NCBI GenBank assembly: GCA_041396965.1
Contig: JAWKXN010000001.1
Location: 62,001 to 126,000 of the forward strand
Length of the DNA stretch: 64,000 bases
Reading direction: 5' to 3'
Origin: Rickettsiales bacterium
GTDB lineage: Bacteria; Pseudomonadota; Alphaproteobacteria; Rickettsiales; SXRF01
Below, piece by piece: positions 36,980-44,920 of the stretch. Under the pieces are notes generated by a model. The model was given only the letters and a program-made list of their open reading frames with translations, was not told the origin of the DNA and searched no databases. The position numbers and the translations under genes were made by a program. The number at the start of each line of letters is the position of its first letter. Within the stretch, counting starts at the first letter, position 1.

Positions 36980-37699
36980 ATGAATAATAGATTATATTTA
37001 TGTGGAGCTACCCTACTAATTAATTGTAATTTCTCATCTCCCGCTATAGCGGGAGATGAGGAAAACGCTAAGAATATGGCCACACTTTTTATGTCTGGTC
37101 GGGCGGTTATCTCCGAATATCAGTCTAAGATTAATGATCCCGATATTGGAGAGAAGGGGTTGACGGGTGATTTTGTAGTATCTGCCGCTAAAGAAAAATA
37201 TAAAGAAAGACTCAATAAAAGAGTTGACGAGAAGGATCCCAATCAAAGAGCTATCGTAGAAGCTATAAGAGAAGTTATGGCTGAAGCCCAGCCGGTAATA
37301 AATCAAAAAGATAAGACATTTAAGGGGTTTCTTCCGGCTGTTTTTGCCAGTCAAGTGGCGAGTAAAGCATCTCAAAAGATGAATGGTAAGGCATTCATCA
37401 AGCTCACGGCTCCAAAGGAGTTGGTTCGCAATAAAAGAAATAGTCCAGATTCATGGGAAAATACAGCTATAGAAACGATTTTTAAGATAGCTGGTTATGA
37501 AAAGGGAAAACCTTATTCAGAATTGACAGAAGAGAAGGGGCAGATCGCTTTTAGATATATTCAACCAGAATATTATAAGAAGTCATGTCTTAACTGTCAT
37601 GGCAAGCCCAAAGGTGAGCGTGATATATCTGGTGGTATAAAAGAAGGGGCCAGTCTTGATGATTTGGGTGGCGCGGTTAGTATCACTTTCTTTAAGTGA
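36980..37699 (+). CDS. DUF3365 / Tll0287-like c-type haem protein
   Basis: 239 residues from the ATG at 36980 (a TTG three bases earlier is also in frame). After a short signal peptide (ending SPAIAGD) the protein is mostly helical and ends with a single haem c site CLNCHGKPKG (about residue 207) followed by a GGAVSITFF strand. The DUF3365 group includes periplasmic haem sensors and electron carriers. It begins 25 bases after the porin gene and may share its transcript. The electron partner is unknown. Confidence 0.82.
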   Translation: MNNRLYLCGATLLINCNFSSPAIAGDEENAKNMATLFMSGRAVISEYQSKINDPDIGEKGLTGDFVVSAAKEKYKERLNKRVDEKDPNQRAIVEAIREVMAEAQPVINQKDKTFKGFLPAVFASQVASKASQKMNGKAFIKLTAPKELVRNKRNSPDSWENTAIETIFKIAGYEKGKPYSELTEEKGQIAFRYIQPEYYKKSCLNCHGKPKGERDISGGIKEGASLDDLGGAVSITFFK

Positions 37700-37737
37700 T
37701 CACCATAGATCATCTTACTCAATTTTTACTGTAGAAG

Positions 37738-38397
37738 TTAAGCAGAAATATTATAAAAAAAAGTGCCGGTTTTTATTTTTAAGGCTTCTGATAGTTGTTT
37801 TAGGTAGTCATTCCTATTTATCTCAATTACGCCGAATTGCTTAAGATGATCATTGGTAAATTGCGTATCAAGTAGTATATATCCTGATTCTTTAAGTATC
37901 TCAACTAGATGTACCAGAGCGATTTTGCTGGCGTTACTCACGTTTGAGAACATGCTTTCGCCAAAAAAAGCGCCACCAATCGCTACCCCATATAATCCAC
38001 CAACTAGAATAGGTTCTTTTTTATATTCATCTGCTGATTTTTGCCAGCATTCTACACTATGAGCGAACCCATAATTATATAATTCGCAGTATAATTCTAT
38101 TATTTGCTGGTTTATCCAAGTATCTTTTCTTTTATCACTTGTTTCCGCGCAATGTCTGATAACCCGTTCGAAAGCTTTGTTAGCAGTTATCGTAAATAGA
38201 TTTTTCTTAATTATCTTACTCAGGCTTCTTGGTGTATGGAATTTGTCCAGTTGTATTATTCCTCTAGTCTCAGGATACATCCAGTATATAGAGTCACTAT
38301 TTTTACTCTCTGCCATCGGGAAATAACCATTCGCGTAAGCGGCAAGCAGAAATTCCCAGCTTATACTTGCTTGTGGTTTTTCATTTTGTTTGTCCAT
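37738..38397 (-). CDS. aat: leucyl/phenylalanyl-tRNA-protein transferase
   Basis: 219 residues. The hallmarks are the N-terminal AYANGYFPMA, PETRGIIQLD, WINQQIIELY, GFAHSVECW and the GGLYGVAIGGAFFGESMFS box with its catalytic pocket residues. It adds Leu or Phe to the N-terminus of proteins with basic N-terminal residues, marking them for ClpAP via ClpS. It converges with the DUF3365 gene, with 38 bases between stops. Confidence 0.94.
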   Translation of the reverse strand: MDKQNEKPQASISWEFLLAAYANGYFPMAESKNSDSIYWMYPETRGIIQLDKFHTPRSLSKIIKKNLFTITANKAFERVIRHCAETSDKRKDTWINQQIIELYCELYNYGFAHSVECWQKSADEYKKEPILVGGLYGVAIGGAFFGESMFSNVSNASKIALVHLVEILKESGYILLDTQFTNDHLKQFGVIEINRNDYLKQLSEALKIKTGTFFYNISA

Positions 38398-38417
38398 CTT
38401 CTAAGACCTATAGTAAT

Positions 38418-39095
38418 TTAGAAACGGTCAGGAAAATCACTTATGATACCATCTACACCCAGTAAGTGCGCTCTTTCCATTTCATTATTTGAGTTTACCT
38501 CCCATGTTATTACTCTAAGATTTCGGGCATGAGCGTCATTTACCAGCTCTTGGTTAACGCAGTAAATTGGAGGATTTAGTGACCATGCTCCTGCTTCGCT
38601 TGCAATTTTTGCCAGAGTTGTAGGGATGCCTTCAAATAAAGCGCATGTACGTATATCAGGAATTGCAGAGCGCATCGCTTTAAGTTGTAAGTGATTAAAG
38701 GAACATATAAAGAATTTTTCATGATTCCATCCCAGATTTTTTAATCCATAGGCAAGCAACTTCGTTACGGGAATTACAGAATTTTCTGCTTTTAACTCAA
38801 TAAACAGGCGTGTCCGCTCATCTATTATCTCAATCGCTTCCTGAAGAGAAAGTATTGTCTCTCCATCTCCCGCGTCTAATCTTTGCAATTCCCGCAAACT
38901 GAAATCATGGACATAACCTTTACCATTGGTCGTTCTGTCTAATGTATCATCATGTATTACAACTGGTATACCGTCTTTGCTGATTTGAATATCAAACTCA
39001 ACACCATCTACACCCAATTCAATAGCTTTCTTTATGGATAAGGAAGTGTTCTCTGGCTCATAACCTTGCGCCCCTCTATGACCAATCCGCCACAT
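38418..39095 (-). CDS. glycerophosphodiester phosphodiesterase
   Basis: 225 residues, the TIM-barrel GDPD family. Metal and catalytic residues are in GHRGAQGYEPENT (H7, E15), VEFDIQISKDGIPVVIHDDTLDR (E, D and the catalytic H in VVIHDD) and ELKAE. It hydrolyses glycerophosphodiesters to glycerol-3-phosphate and the alcohol. There is no signal peptide, so it is cytoplasmic, as UgpQ is. It lies 2 bases after aroQ, in the same direction. Confidence 0.92.
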   Translation of the reverse strand: MWRIGHRGAQGYEPENTSLSIKKAIELGVDGVEFDIQISKDGIPVVIHDDTLDRTTNGKGYVHDFSLRELQRLDAGDGETILSLQEAIEIIDERTRLFIELKAENSVIPVTKLLAYGLKNLGWNHEKFFICSFNHLQLKAMRSAIPDIRTCALFEGIPTTLAKIASEAGAWSLNPPIYCVNQELVNDAHARNLRVITWEVNSNNEMERAHLLGVDGIISDFPDRF

Positions 39096-39097
39096 AG

Positions 39098-39541
39098 TTA
39101 ATGTTTATTTTCCAGCAAGTTGTTTACAGCTTGTAGCGCTAAAATATAACTATCTCCTCCAAACCCACAAATAACACCACTTGCCGCTTTAGATATGTAT
39201 GATTCATGGCGGAAGGGTTCGCGCCTGAATATATTGGATAGATGAACTTCTATAACCGGCATATTTACCGCAAGCAGAGCGTCCATTATAGCGATTGAGG
39301 TATGGGTATAGGCACCGGCGTTAATTATTATCCCATTATGAGTTTTAGCTGCTTTCTGAATGGTAGTGATTATCTCATCCTCAGCGTTTGATTGCGTGAA
39401 ATCAATAGCAATACCAAGTCCATCACCATATTTCTTACATTCAGTAGCTATATCATCCAGTGTTTGCTTGCCGTATATTTCTGGCTCACGAGAACCGAGC
39501 ATATTTAGGTTAGGACCATTTATAATCAGTATTTTTTTCAT
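39098..39541 (-). CDS. aroQ: 3-dehydroquinate dehydratase, type II
   Basis: 147 residues, the usual length of the dodecameric type II enzyme. The motifs are INGPNLNMLGSREPEIYG, the flexible lid, NAGAYTHTSIAIMDAL and VIEVHLSNIFRREPFRHESYISKAASGVICGFG (short pieces quoted). It performs the third step of the shikimate pathway. No other aro genes are adjacent. Confidence 0.95.
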   Translation of the reverse strand: MKKILIINGPNLNMLGSREPEIYGKQTLDDIATECKKYGDGLGIAIDFTQSNAEDEIITTIQKAAKTHNGIIINAGAYTHTSIAIMDALLAVNMPVIEVHLSNIFRREPFRHESYISKAASGVICGFGGDSYILALQAVNNLLENKH

Positions 39542-39645
39542 ATTTCATTATCCGTAAAATAATATCATTATCTAAACAATTCTTGCATGATAATGTTTAA
39601 TTATTTAATAACTACATAAATAATGCTAATAACATATGTATGATT

Positions 39646-39846
39646 ATGCAAATTCTCCTAAACGGTAAACCACACGAACTGCTAGCGGAAACCAGCGTCG
39701 GTGACTTAATAACCGAGCTTGGGCTCAAGGCTGGGCAGGCGGCGTTTGAGCGTAACCGAGAAATAGTGCCTAGTTCCTCCTATGATAGTACCATTCTTGA
39801 GGATAACGATGAAATAGAAATAGTCTCCTTTATCGGTGGTGGTTGA
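39646..39846 (+). CDS. thiS: sulfur carrier protein ThiS
   Basis: 66 residues from the ATG at 39646 (another in-frame ATG at 39640). The ubiquitin-like fold ends in the diagnostic Gly-Gly (SFIGGG), which becomes the thiocarboxylate sulfur donor for thiazole synthesis. thiG follows at once. There is no TPP riboswitch-like structure in the 98 bases upstream. Confidence 0.92.
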   Translation: MQILLNGKPHELLAETSVGDLITELGLKAGQAAFERNREIVPSSSYDSTILEDNDEIEIVSFIGGG

Positions 39847-39858
39847 TTGGTTTACAGC

Positions 39859-40686
39859 ATGACAGATGGTAGCAATATAGCTGATAACTCAGAAGATAGG
39901 CTTGTAATAGCCGGTCGCGAATTCTTGTCCCGCCTGATGGTTGGAACTGGGCGTTACGGCGATATGGAAACCACAAAAATGGTAATAGAAGCCTCAGAAG
40001 CGCAAATAGTAACCGTCGCTCTGCGCCGAGTTAATCTAAGTGAAGATGGTAAGAATAGTCTAATAGAGGCAATACCACCGCAAAAATATACTTATCTTCC
40101 CAATAGTGCCGGATGCTATAATGCGGACGAGGCGGTACGCACATTACGGCTTGCTTGTGAGCTTGGAACAAATTTTGGTGGGATCTGGGATTTGGTAAAA
40201 CTAGAGGTAATCGGTGACAAAGAAACTTTGTTGCCAGATGTTGAGGAAACCATAAAAGCTGCGAAAATTCTGGCAAAAGAGGGTTTTTCGGTAATGGCTT
40301 ATACTAGTGATGATCTTATAAGCGCGAAGAAGCTAGAAGATGTTGGTTGCGTGGCGGTTATGCCGCTGGCCGCTCCGATCGGCTCCGGTCTTGGCATATT
40401 AAATCCCTATAACATAGAGCTTATAGCAAGCAAGCTCTCTGTTCCGGTGATAGTTGACGCGGGCATAGGAACAGCGTCTGACGCTTGTCTTGCTATGGAA
40501 CTTGGCTGTTCCGGAGTGTTGCTTAATACCGCCATCTCAGCGGCACAGAACCCCGTATTAATGGTAAAGGCAATGAAAAATGCCGTAAAATCAGGTAGGT
40601 TAGCCTATCTTGCCGGCAGAATGCCCAAGCATAAAACCGCAAACGCCAGCTCCCCGAGTGTCGGTATTATGGGTATTTATGGTTGA
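39859..40686 (+). CDS. thiG: thiazole synthase
   Basis: 275 residues from the ATG at 39859 (a TTG at 39847, immediately after thiS, is an alternative start). It has [22 protein letters not shown], the Schiff-base lysine in [19 protein letters not shown] and the C-terminal [14 protein letters not shown]. With ThiS thiocarboxylate it makes the thiazole phosphate of thiamine. No thiE, thiC or thiD is in the window. Confidence 0.94.
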   Translation: MTDGSNIADNSEDRLVIAGREFLSRLMVGTGRYGDMETTKMVIEASEAQIVTVALRRVNLSEDGKNSLIEAIPPQKYTYLPNSAGCYNADEAVRTLRLACELGTNFGGIWDLVKLEVIGDKETLLPDVEETIKAAKILAKEGFSVMAYTSDDLISAKKLEDVGCVAVMPLAAPIGSGLGILNPYNIELIASKLSVPVIVDAGIGTASDACLAMELGCSGVLLNTAISAAQNPVLMVKAMKNAVKSGRLAYLAGRMPKHKTANASSPSVGIMGIYG

Positions 40687-40819
40687 TTATTTGTTTATAT
40701 ACAAAATCTTAGTGCGCATAAGCTAATAAAAACTGTAACAAAAAGTTCATTAATATAGCTAAAATTTTCTGTATAATTGATGGAGGATCAGTTGATTATA
40801 CACAGACTATTAGTTGGCT

Positions 40820-41935
40820 ATGGAACATAATCTGGAAAAGATAAAAATAGAGCAGAGCAGGGTAGATGGGAAGTTAATAAGCGGTATCCTGACTGGCATG
40901 GCTGATGAGAGAAACGCAAGAAACGTTGCTCTTTACAATGTTGCTTTTTATAACAAGAATATTGGGCGTTACGAGCCAGTTGGTAGTAATTATGAACGAA
41001 TAAATAGCGATTCAATAAGGCAGGTAAGTATAGATTTAGGAGGCGGCAATATACGCTATTTTCGGCAGATAGATTATCTTGACGCGCACAACAAGACCCT
41101 TCCTAAAAGTAGTACGGGTATCAGAGCGACCGCTTGGGAAGAAATAGATGAAGATGGTAAGGCGATAAAAGATGAAGACGGCAAACAGCAGATAAGAATA
41201 GGATTTCTTGGTTTTTCATTTTTTAATAATAACGATCATCGTTCTTTAATGGCGACGTTTGATGGCAGACTTAACCCACAGACTGTAGATGCTGTATCTT
41301 TTACCGATAATGTTATTAGCCGGATTGGAAAGGATAATATTTCATCAATAATATATATTGGCCATTCAATGGGCTCCAGTAACGCTATGGCGGCGAGCGT
41401 TATGGGAAGATTGCATAATATTCCAACTGAGGAGATATTACTGGTAGAACCGGTAGGGGCATCACAGCAGAAAGAAAAGATAAAATCTGCTTTGATGGAT
41501 AAAAATAGTCCGTTTTTCAGAGAGATATTAAAAAACATGAATGGAGAAGACTCTCTAGGCAAGATAAATAATGTTATAGATACATTCAAAGATTATATAG
41601 CGCGAAATACAGTATCGATCCGCTCTGTAGTAATGGATGATGAGGGTGTACTAAGACCAACAACTTCTGCTAGTCTGCCGGTTGGTGATGGGTTATGGCA
41701 GGTAGTATCAGGTCAGCGTAACAATCCTTTTTCACCTGAAGGACTAAATAATGGTATGGTCGGGGAAAAAACTTATTACCAGGAAATAAAAGGTGATTGT
41801 ATCGTGGATAAAGGACTAGATAGCGGGCATTTGCTAGGCAGTATGGTAAATTGTAACCTAATGGGGTCAGACTACTATAAACCGACTGATACACCAAAAC
41901 GACCTGGGCAAATAGTAGCCAAGTGGGAGAAATAG
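40820..41935 (+). CDS. lipase-like alpha/beta-hydrolase protein of unknown role
   Basis: 371 residues from the ATG at 40820 (TTG at 40814 is an alternative). The GxSxG nucleophile motif IGHSMGSSNAMAASVMG puts the serine at residue 183, preceded by the buried strand IIYI; a candidate catalytic His is in SGHLLGSM near residue 340. There is no signal peptide and no membrane helix. The N-terminal 130 residues match nothing I recognise. A soluble, secretion-signal-free lipase near T4SS genes could be an effector, but a cytoplasmic esterase is equally possible. Confidence 0.65.
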   Translation: MEHNLEKIKIEQSRVDGKLISGILTGMADERNARNVALYNVAFYNKNIGRYEPVGSNYERINSDSIRQVSIDLGGGNIRYFRQIDYLDAHNKTLPKSSTGIRATAWEEIDEDGKAIKDEDGKQQIRIGFLGFSFFNNNDHRSLMATFDGRLNPQTVDAVSFTDNVISRIGKDNISSIIYIGHSMGSSNAMAASVMGRLHNIPTEEILLVEPVGASQQKEKIKSALMDKNSPFFREILKNMNGEDSLGKINNVIDTFKDYIARNTVSIRSVVMDDEGVLRPTTSASLPVGDGLWQVVSGQRNNPFSPEGLNNGMVGEKTYYQEIKGDCIVDKGLDSGHLLGSMVNCNLMGSDYYKPTDTPKRPGQIVAKWEK

Positions 41936-41943
41936 TAGCCTTA

Positions 41944-42411
41944 TCAGATTTTTATCTCAAAAGTAGCGTCAACCTCAACAGCAACTCCGAACGGAAGTTC
42001 AGCCACTCCAACCGCGAAACGAGCGTGTTTTCCCGCGTCACCAAATATTTCCACCATCATGTCAGAAACACCATTGGCGACTTTTGGCTGATCGGTAAAC
42101 CCCTCGGCGGAGGCGACAAAAATACCCATACGTACACATTTTACTACTTTGCTTAGATCACCACCGCAAGCTGCTTTCAGGTGAGCGAGTATATTTATTC
42201 CGCACAGCCTAGCGGTTTGTTGCCCTTGCTCAGTGGTAAATTCTTTGCCAACCTTGCCAATATCCTGAGGTTTTCCATCTTTCATCGGTAGTGTTCCTGA
42301 TATAAATACCAAATTTCCCGATATGGTATATGGCACATAATTAGCCGCCGGCATTACCGATGGCGGCAAGGTTATTCCCATATCATTCAGTTTTTGCTCA
42401 ATATTATTCAT
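41944..42411 (-). CDS. RidA (YjgF/YER057c/UK114) family protein
   Basis: 155 residues, the alphaproteobacterial long form. The motifs are NLVFISGTLPMKDGK and ARFAVGVAELPFGVAVEVDA, with the Arg that contacts the imine carboxylate. RidA enzymes hydrolyse reactive enamines and imines formed by PLP enzymes. The family also includes members without this activity. It lies beside the IS element, in a repeat-containing spacer. Confidence 0.92.
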   Translation of the reverse strand: MNNIEQKLNDMGITLPPSVMPAANYVPYTISGNLVFISGTLPMKDGKPQDIGKVGKEFTTEQGQQTARLCGINILAHLKAACGGDLSKVVKCVRMGIFVASAEGFTDQPKVANGVSDMMVEIFGDAGKHARFAVGVAELPFGVAVEVDATFEIKI

Positions 42412-42534
42412 ATCATTTCCTTTTTGTTTTGATAATTATAACTTAATTTCCATCTAATCCAAATAACTTTTGTACAAACCACCATTAGGAATACCATCCT
42501 TTCGCCTCTCCCTATAAGATAGAACCGCCTTTTT

Positions 42535-42555
42535 CCCTCTCCCTCTGGGAGAGGG
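42535..42555. repeat. REP-like GC-rich hairpin left of the IS element
   Basis: A 9-bp perfect stem with a 3-base loop (cctctccc-tct-gggagagg plus an outer C:G pair) lies in the spacer between RidA and the IS element (42412-42616). The following tagggtggggg gives the usual look of a dispersed bacterial REP. A minus-strand frame of 84 codons through this region is not a credible gene. Confidence 0.6.
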
Positions 42556-42616
42556 TAGGGTGGGGGTTCACTTGCAGGATTACAGATTCTTCTGCTTGCG
42601 AACTCTCGGTCGGGAT

Positions 42617-42652
42617 TGTAAAAGTCAAATAATTCGGTGTCAGATTTTGTAA
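42617..42652. repeat. left 36-bp terminal inverted repeat of the IS element
   Basis: The sequence from tgtaaaagtc to gattttgtaa is identical to the reverse complement of 43691-43726. It ends 7 bases from the transposase stop. Confidence 0.9.
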
Positions 42653-42658
42653 TCTGTT

Positions 42659-43651
42659 TCATGTTATATTTTTTCCAATAAGATGAGAAGGAGTTTTTCC
42701 ATTTGCGGCGGAGTGAGGTCTTGCGTAGTTGTAGTAAGTCATATACTCGAACACTTCATTTTTGAGCTGGTCTAGCGAGTCGAATACCATTTCACGCAGC
42801 AAATCTTCTTCTATTGTTTTCCAGAATCTCTCTATTTTTCCGTTAGTTTGTGGTCTGTAAGGTTTAGTTCGGCGATGTTTTATTTTAAGTTCAAAAAGCA
42901 GACGCATAAAAGGATTTTTCTTAATAGTTGCTGGATCGTTACTACCACTGCCAAACTCTGAACCATTATCCGTTAGTATCTCAACAAAATCAAAACCAAA
43001 CTCTTTCTTGAATAAATTAAGTAGCTTCATTGTAGAAAACATCACATTTAGCGATGTAACTTCAGGAATAACCTCACACCACGCTAGAGAAGTTTTATGG
43101 TCAATCAGCCCCACCAGATAATAACGTTTATTATCACCGGAAATCATGCCTTTGGGTAGGTAATGGCAATCTATATGCCCTAGCTCACCGGCTTTTTCTT
43201 TGATAATCTTGCGTTTTTCTTCCATCATTCTTGGCTGCAATCTGTTAAATCCATGTTTTTTGCTTATATTATAAATAGTGCTAGGACAAGGACGAGTTTC
43301 ATGTTCAGAAATCTGTAAATCAGCATGTATCTCAAAACGATTCAAACCTTTTTGCCGTAAGCCTATAATCTGTTGTTCTATATGAGGTAAAATTCTCCTA
43401 GTTTTATATTTAGCACCGCGTTTTTGAGGCAATAATTCTAATTTAGAACCACTACTTTTGTAACGATTATAGTATTTTATGAAATTCTGACGGGTTAGAT
43501 TATGAAATTTATAAAATTCACTGACAAAACAAAATCTTGTGTGTCGCTTTGCCTTAATTAATTCATATTCCGAACATAAAAACTCCATCCGCTTTATTGT
43601 GCTTGACTCAAGAACTCTGTCCTTGCCACTGCGTAATTCTTGTTTGCTCAT
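42659..43651 (-). CDS. IS481-like transposase (DDE integrase core)
   Basis: 330 residues from the ATG at 43651; an in-frame ATG at 43663 is possible, but a gagg ribosome site then sits right before 43651. The N-terminal helix-turn-helix region (about 15-130) is followed by the rve core with D161 (GHIDCHY), D228 (LTDNGSEF) and E274 (NGKIERFWK). It cuts and joins the element ends. No frameshift or stop is seen, so the enzyme is likely active. Confidence 0.93.
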   Translation of the reverse strand: MSKQELRSGKDRVLESSTIKRMEFLCSEYELIKAKRHTRFCFVSEFYKFHNLTRQNFIKYYNRYKSSGSKLELLPQKRGAKYKTRRILPHIEQQIIGLRQKGLNRFEIHADLQISEHETRPCPSTIYNISKKHGFNRLQPRMMEEKRKIIKEKAGELGHIDCHYLPKGMISGDNKRYYLVGLIDHKTSLAWCEVIPEVTSLNVMFSTMKLLNLFKKEFGFDFVEILTDNGSEFGSGSNDPATIKKNPFMRLLFELKIKHRRTKPYRPQTNGKIERFWKTIEEDLLREMVFDSLDQLKNEVFEYMTYYNYARPHSAANGKTPSHLIGKNIT

Positions 43652-43690
43652 GCGTTGCCTCATTTATAAAGTTTGACTCAATTAGTGACT

Positions 43691-43726
43691 TTACAAAATC
43701 TGACACCGAATTATTTGACTTTTACA
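43691..43726. repeat. right 36-bp terminal inverted repeat of the IS element
   Basis: This is the perfect complement of the left repeat, about 40 bases upstream of the transposase start. It probably overlaps the transposase promoter. The rest of 43727-43982 is AT-rich DNA holding only the leader of the pilin gene. Confidence 0.9.
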
Positions 43727-43982
43727 GGAATGACAGGACAAATACTAAGATAATCATACAAAAATAGTATAATAGAGAATCTATTAGCCTATAAGCCGCT
43801 GCCGTGTAAATAATTATTTGAGTTTTTAGCTATTATTAATTAATTTTAATTATTATAAAATAATGGGTTAATGAGTTTAATAAATAATAATAAATCATAT
43901 TATTGTCAAAAATCTGTAACATATATGTGTTAGCATATTAGCAGAAGGTAAAATATTAACGTTGTTTGTTGGGAGTTAAGTG

Positions 43983-44417
43983 ATGCGGAGAACTACTTCA
44001 AAAGCTGTGTCAGTCACCATAGATCATATAGATATGCGGCATTTTGGTGTTTTTTTGCTGTTTGCCTTATTTCTGATTCTGTTTTCCGGTAGTTTGGCTT
44101 TCGCGCAATCTCCGATAGGTAGCGTGTTGTGCAGCGCCTATGGTCTTATATATCATGATATAGGAAGAGCACTTGCGACACTTGGTGTGCTGGTATTTGG
44201 CATTGCCGCAACCCTCGGTAGGGTAACTTGGGCGCAAGGGCTTATAGTCATAGTCTGTATAGGAGGCCTTTTCAGTGCTTTTGATATTATTACAATGTTA
44301 ATGCCCAATACATTGTTTGGTTCTGGTAATGCCGCTATTTGTGATTTGACTGGTTCAGTGGCTAATTATCAGAGTGCTGGCGGTAAGGTATTTAATATGC
44401 TTAATATTTTTAGATAG
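43983..44417 (+). CDS. VirB2/TrbC-family pilin-like protein, first of the cluster
   Basis: 144 residues from the ATG at 43983, chosen because a gggag ribosome site lies 7 bases before it; GTG at 43980 is in frame but less likely. A long N-terminus precedes a signal-type helix ending LAFAQS (about residue 41), then SVLCSAYGLIYHDIGRALATLGVLVFGIA and a second helix, quoted as CSAYGLIYHDIGRALATLG. This is the VirB2/TrbC layout: cleaved signal, two membrane helices and a small loop. The basic/helical tail is longer than usual. It heads the T4SS cluster. Confidence 0.85.
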   Translation: MRRTTSKAVSVTIDHIDMRHFGVFLLFALFLILFSGSLAFAQSPIGSVLCSAYGLIYHDIGRALATLGVLVFGIAATLGRVTWAQGLIVIVCIGGLFSAFDIITMLMPNTLFGSGNAAICDLTGSVANYQSAGGKVFNMLNIFR

Positions 44418-44443
44418 GTTTTATGGATGGTTGGGAGTTTGTT

Positions 44444-44890
44444 ATGTTAGGTAGAAGAAGTGGCTTGGTCTCACTTGAGGGTTGTTCATGCTCATATAAT
44501 GATAATAATTATATGAGGTTCGTAACTGGTAATTTACTTGTTATATTGTTGTTCTTAATTTTTACTAATCCGGTTTTCGCACAGAACGCTATATCTAATA
44601 CTCTTTGCAGCGTTTACGGTATAATATATTACGATATAGGTAGGGGACTTGCAACCCTAGCCATTGTCGCTCTTTGTGTCGGTGGTTTGTTAGGCAGGGT
44701 AACATTTGGACAGGTGGCGACTGTACTCGCTGGCATGGGCGTTCTTTTTGGCGCTATTCGCCTTGCTTTTGCTCTTACACCAGTGAGTATTACAAGTGCT
44801 CTCAGCTTAACCGCTTGTGGTATAACAGGTACTATCGCACAGGGTAGTTCTTTTCTAAACTTTGCCAAAAACATATTCAATCCATTCTGA
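44444..44890 (+). CDS. VirB2/TrbC-family pilin-like protein, second of the cluster
   Basis: 148 residues from the ATG at 44444, preceded by gggag at 8 bases; the frame opens at 44423 and an inner ATG (44513) also remains possible. After a signal helix ending PVFAQN, the protein repeats the pattern of its neighbour: TLCSVYGIIYYDIGRGLATLA and a second helix, LAGMGVLFGAIRLAFAL. It is clearly a paralogue (shared DIGR-LATL). The tandem pair, with the copy at 6.8 kb, gives three VirB2-like genes in the window. Confidence 0.85.
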   Translation: MLGRRSGLVSLEGCSCSYNDNNYMRFVTGNLLVILLFLIFTNPVFAQNAISNTLCSVYGIIYYDIGRGLATLAIVALCVGGLLGRVTFGQVATVLAGMGVLFGAIRLAFALTPVSITSALSLTACGITGTIAQGSSFLNFAKNIFNPF

Positions 44891-44920
44891 TAAATCTATG
44901 ATAGACAAAGAAAGTAACTC

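Larger units (their letters stand above)
42617..43726 (-). mobile_element. complete IS481-like insertion sequence, 1110 bp
   Basis: Perfect 36-bp terminal inverted repeats at 42617-42652 and 43691-43726 (tgtaaaagtcaaataattcg and its complement) frame one transposase gene. The ends are TGT...ACA. No clear target-site duplication was found in the flanks (cgggat left, ggaatg right). Size, single ORF and DDE layout fit the IS481 group of the IS3 superfamily; a database comparison would settle the family. Confidence 0.85.

Noticed and set aside
39542..39645. TPP riboswitch before thiS-thiG
   Set aside because: No CTGAGA-type conserved core or matching stems were found in the short leader.
42408..42662. 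84-codon minus-strand frame between RidA and the IS
   Set aside because: It starts inside the IS terminal repeat and crosses a REP-like hairpin. It has no ribosome site or recognisable domain.
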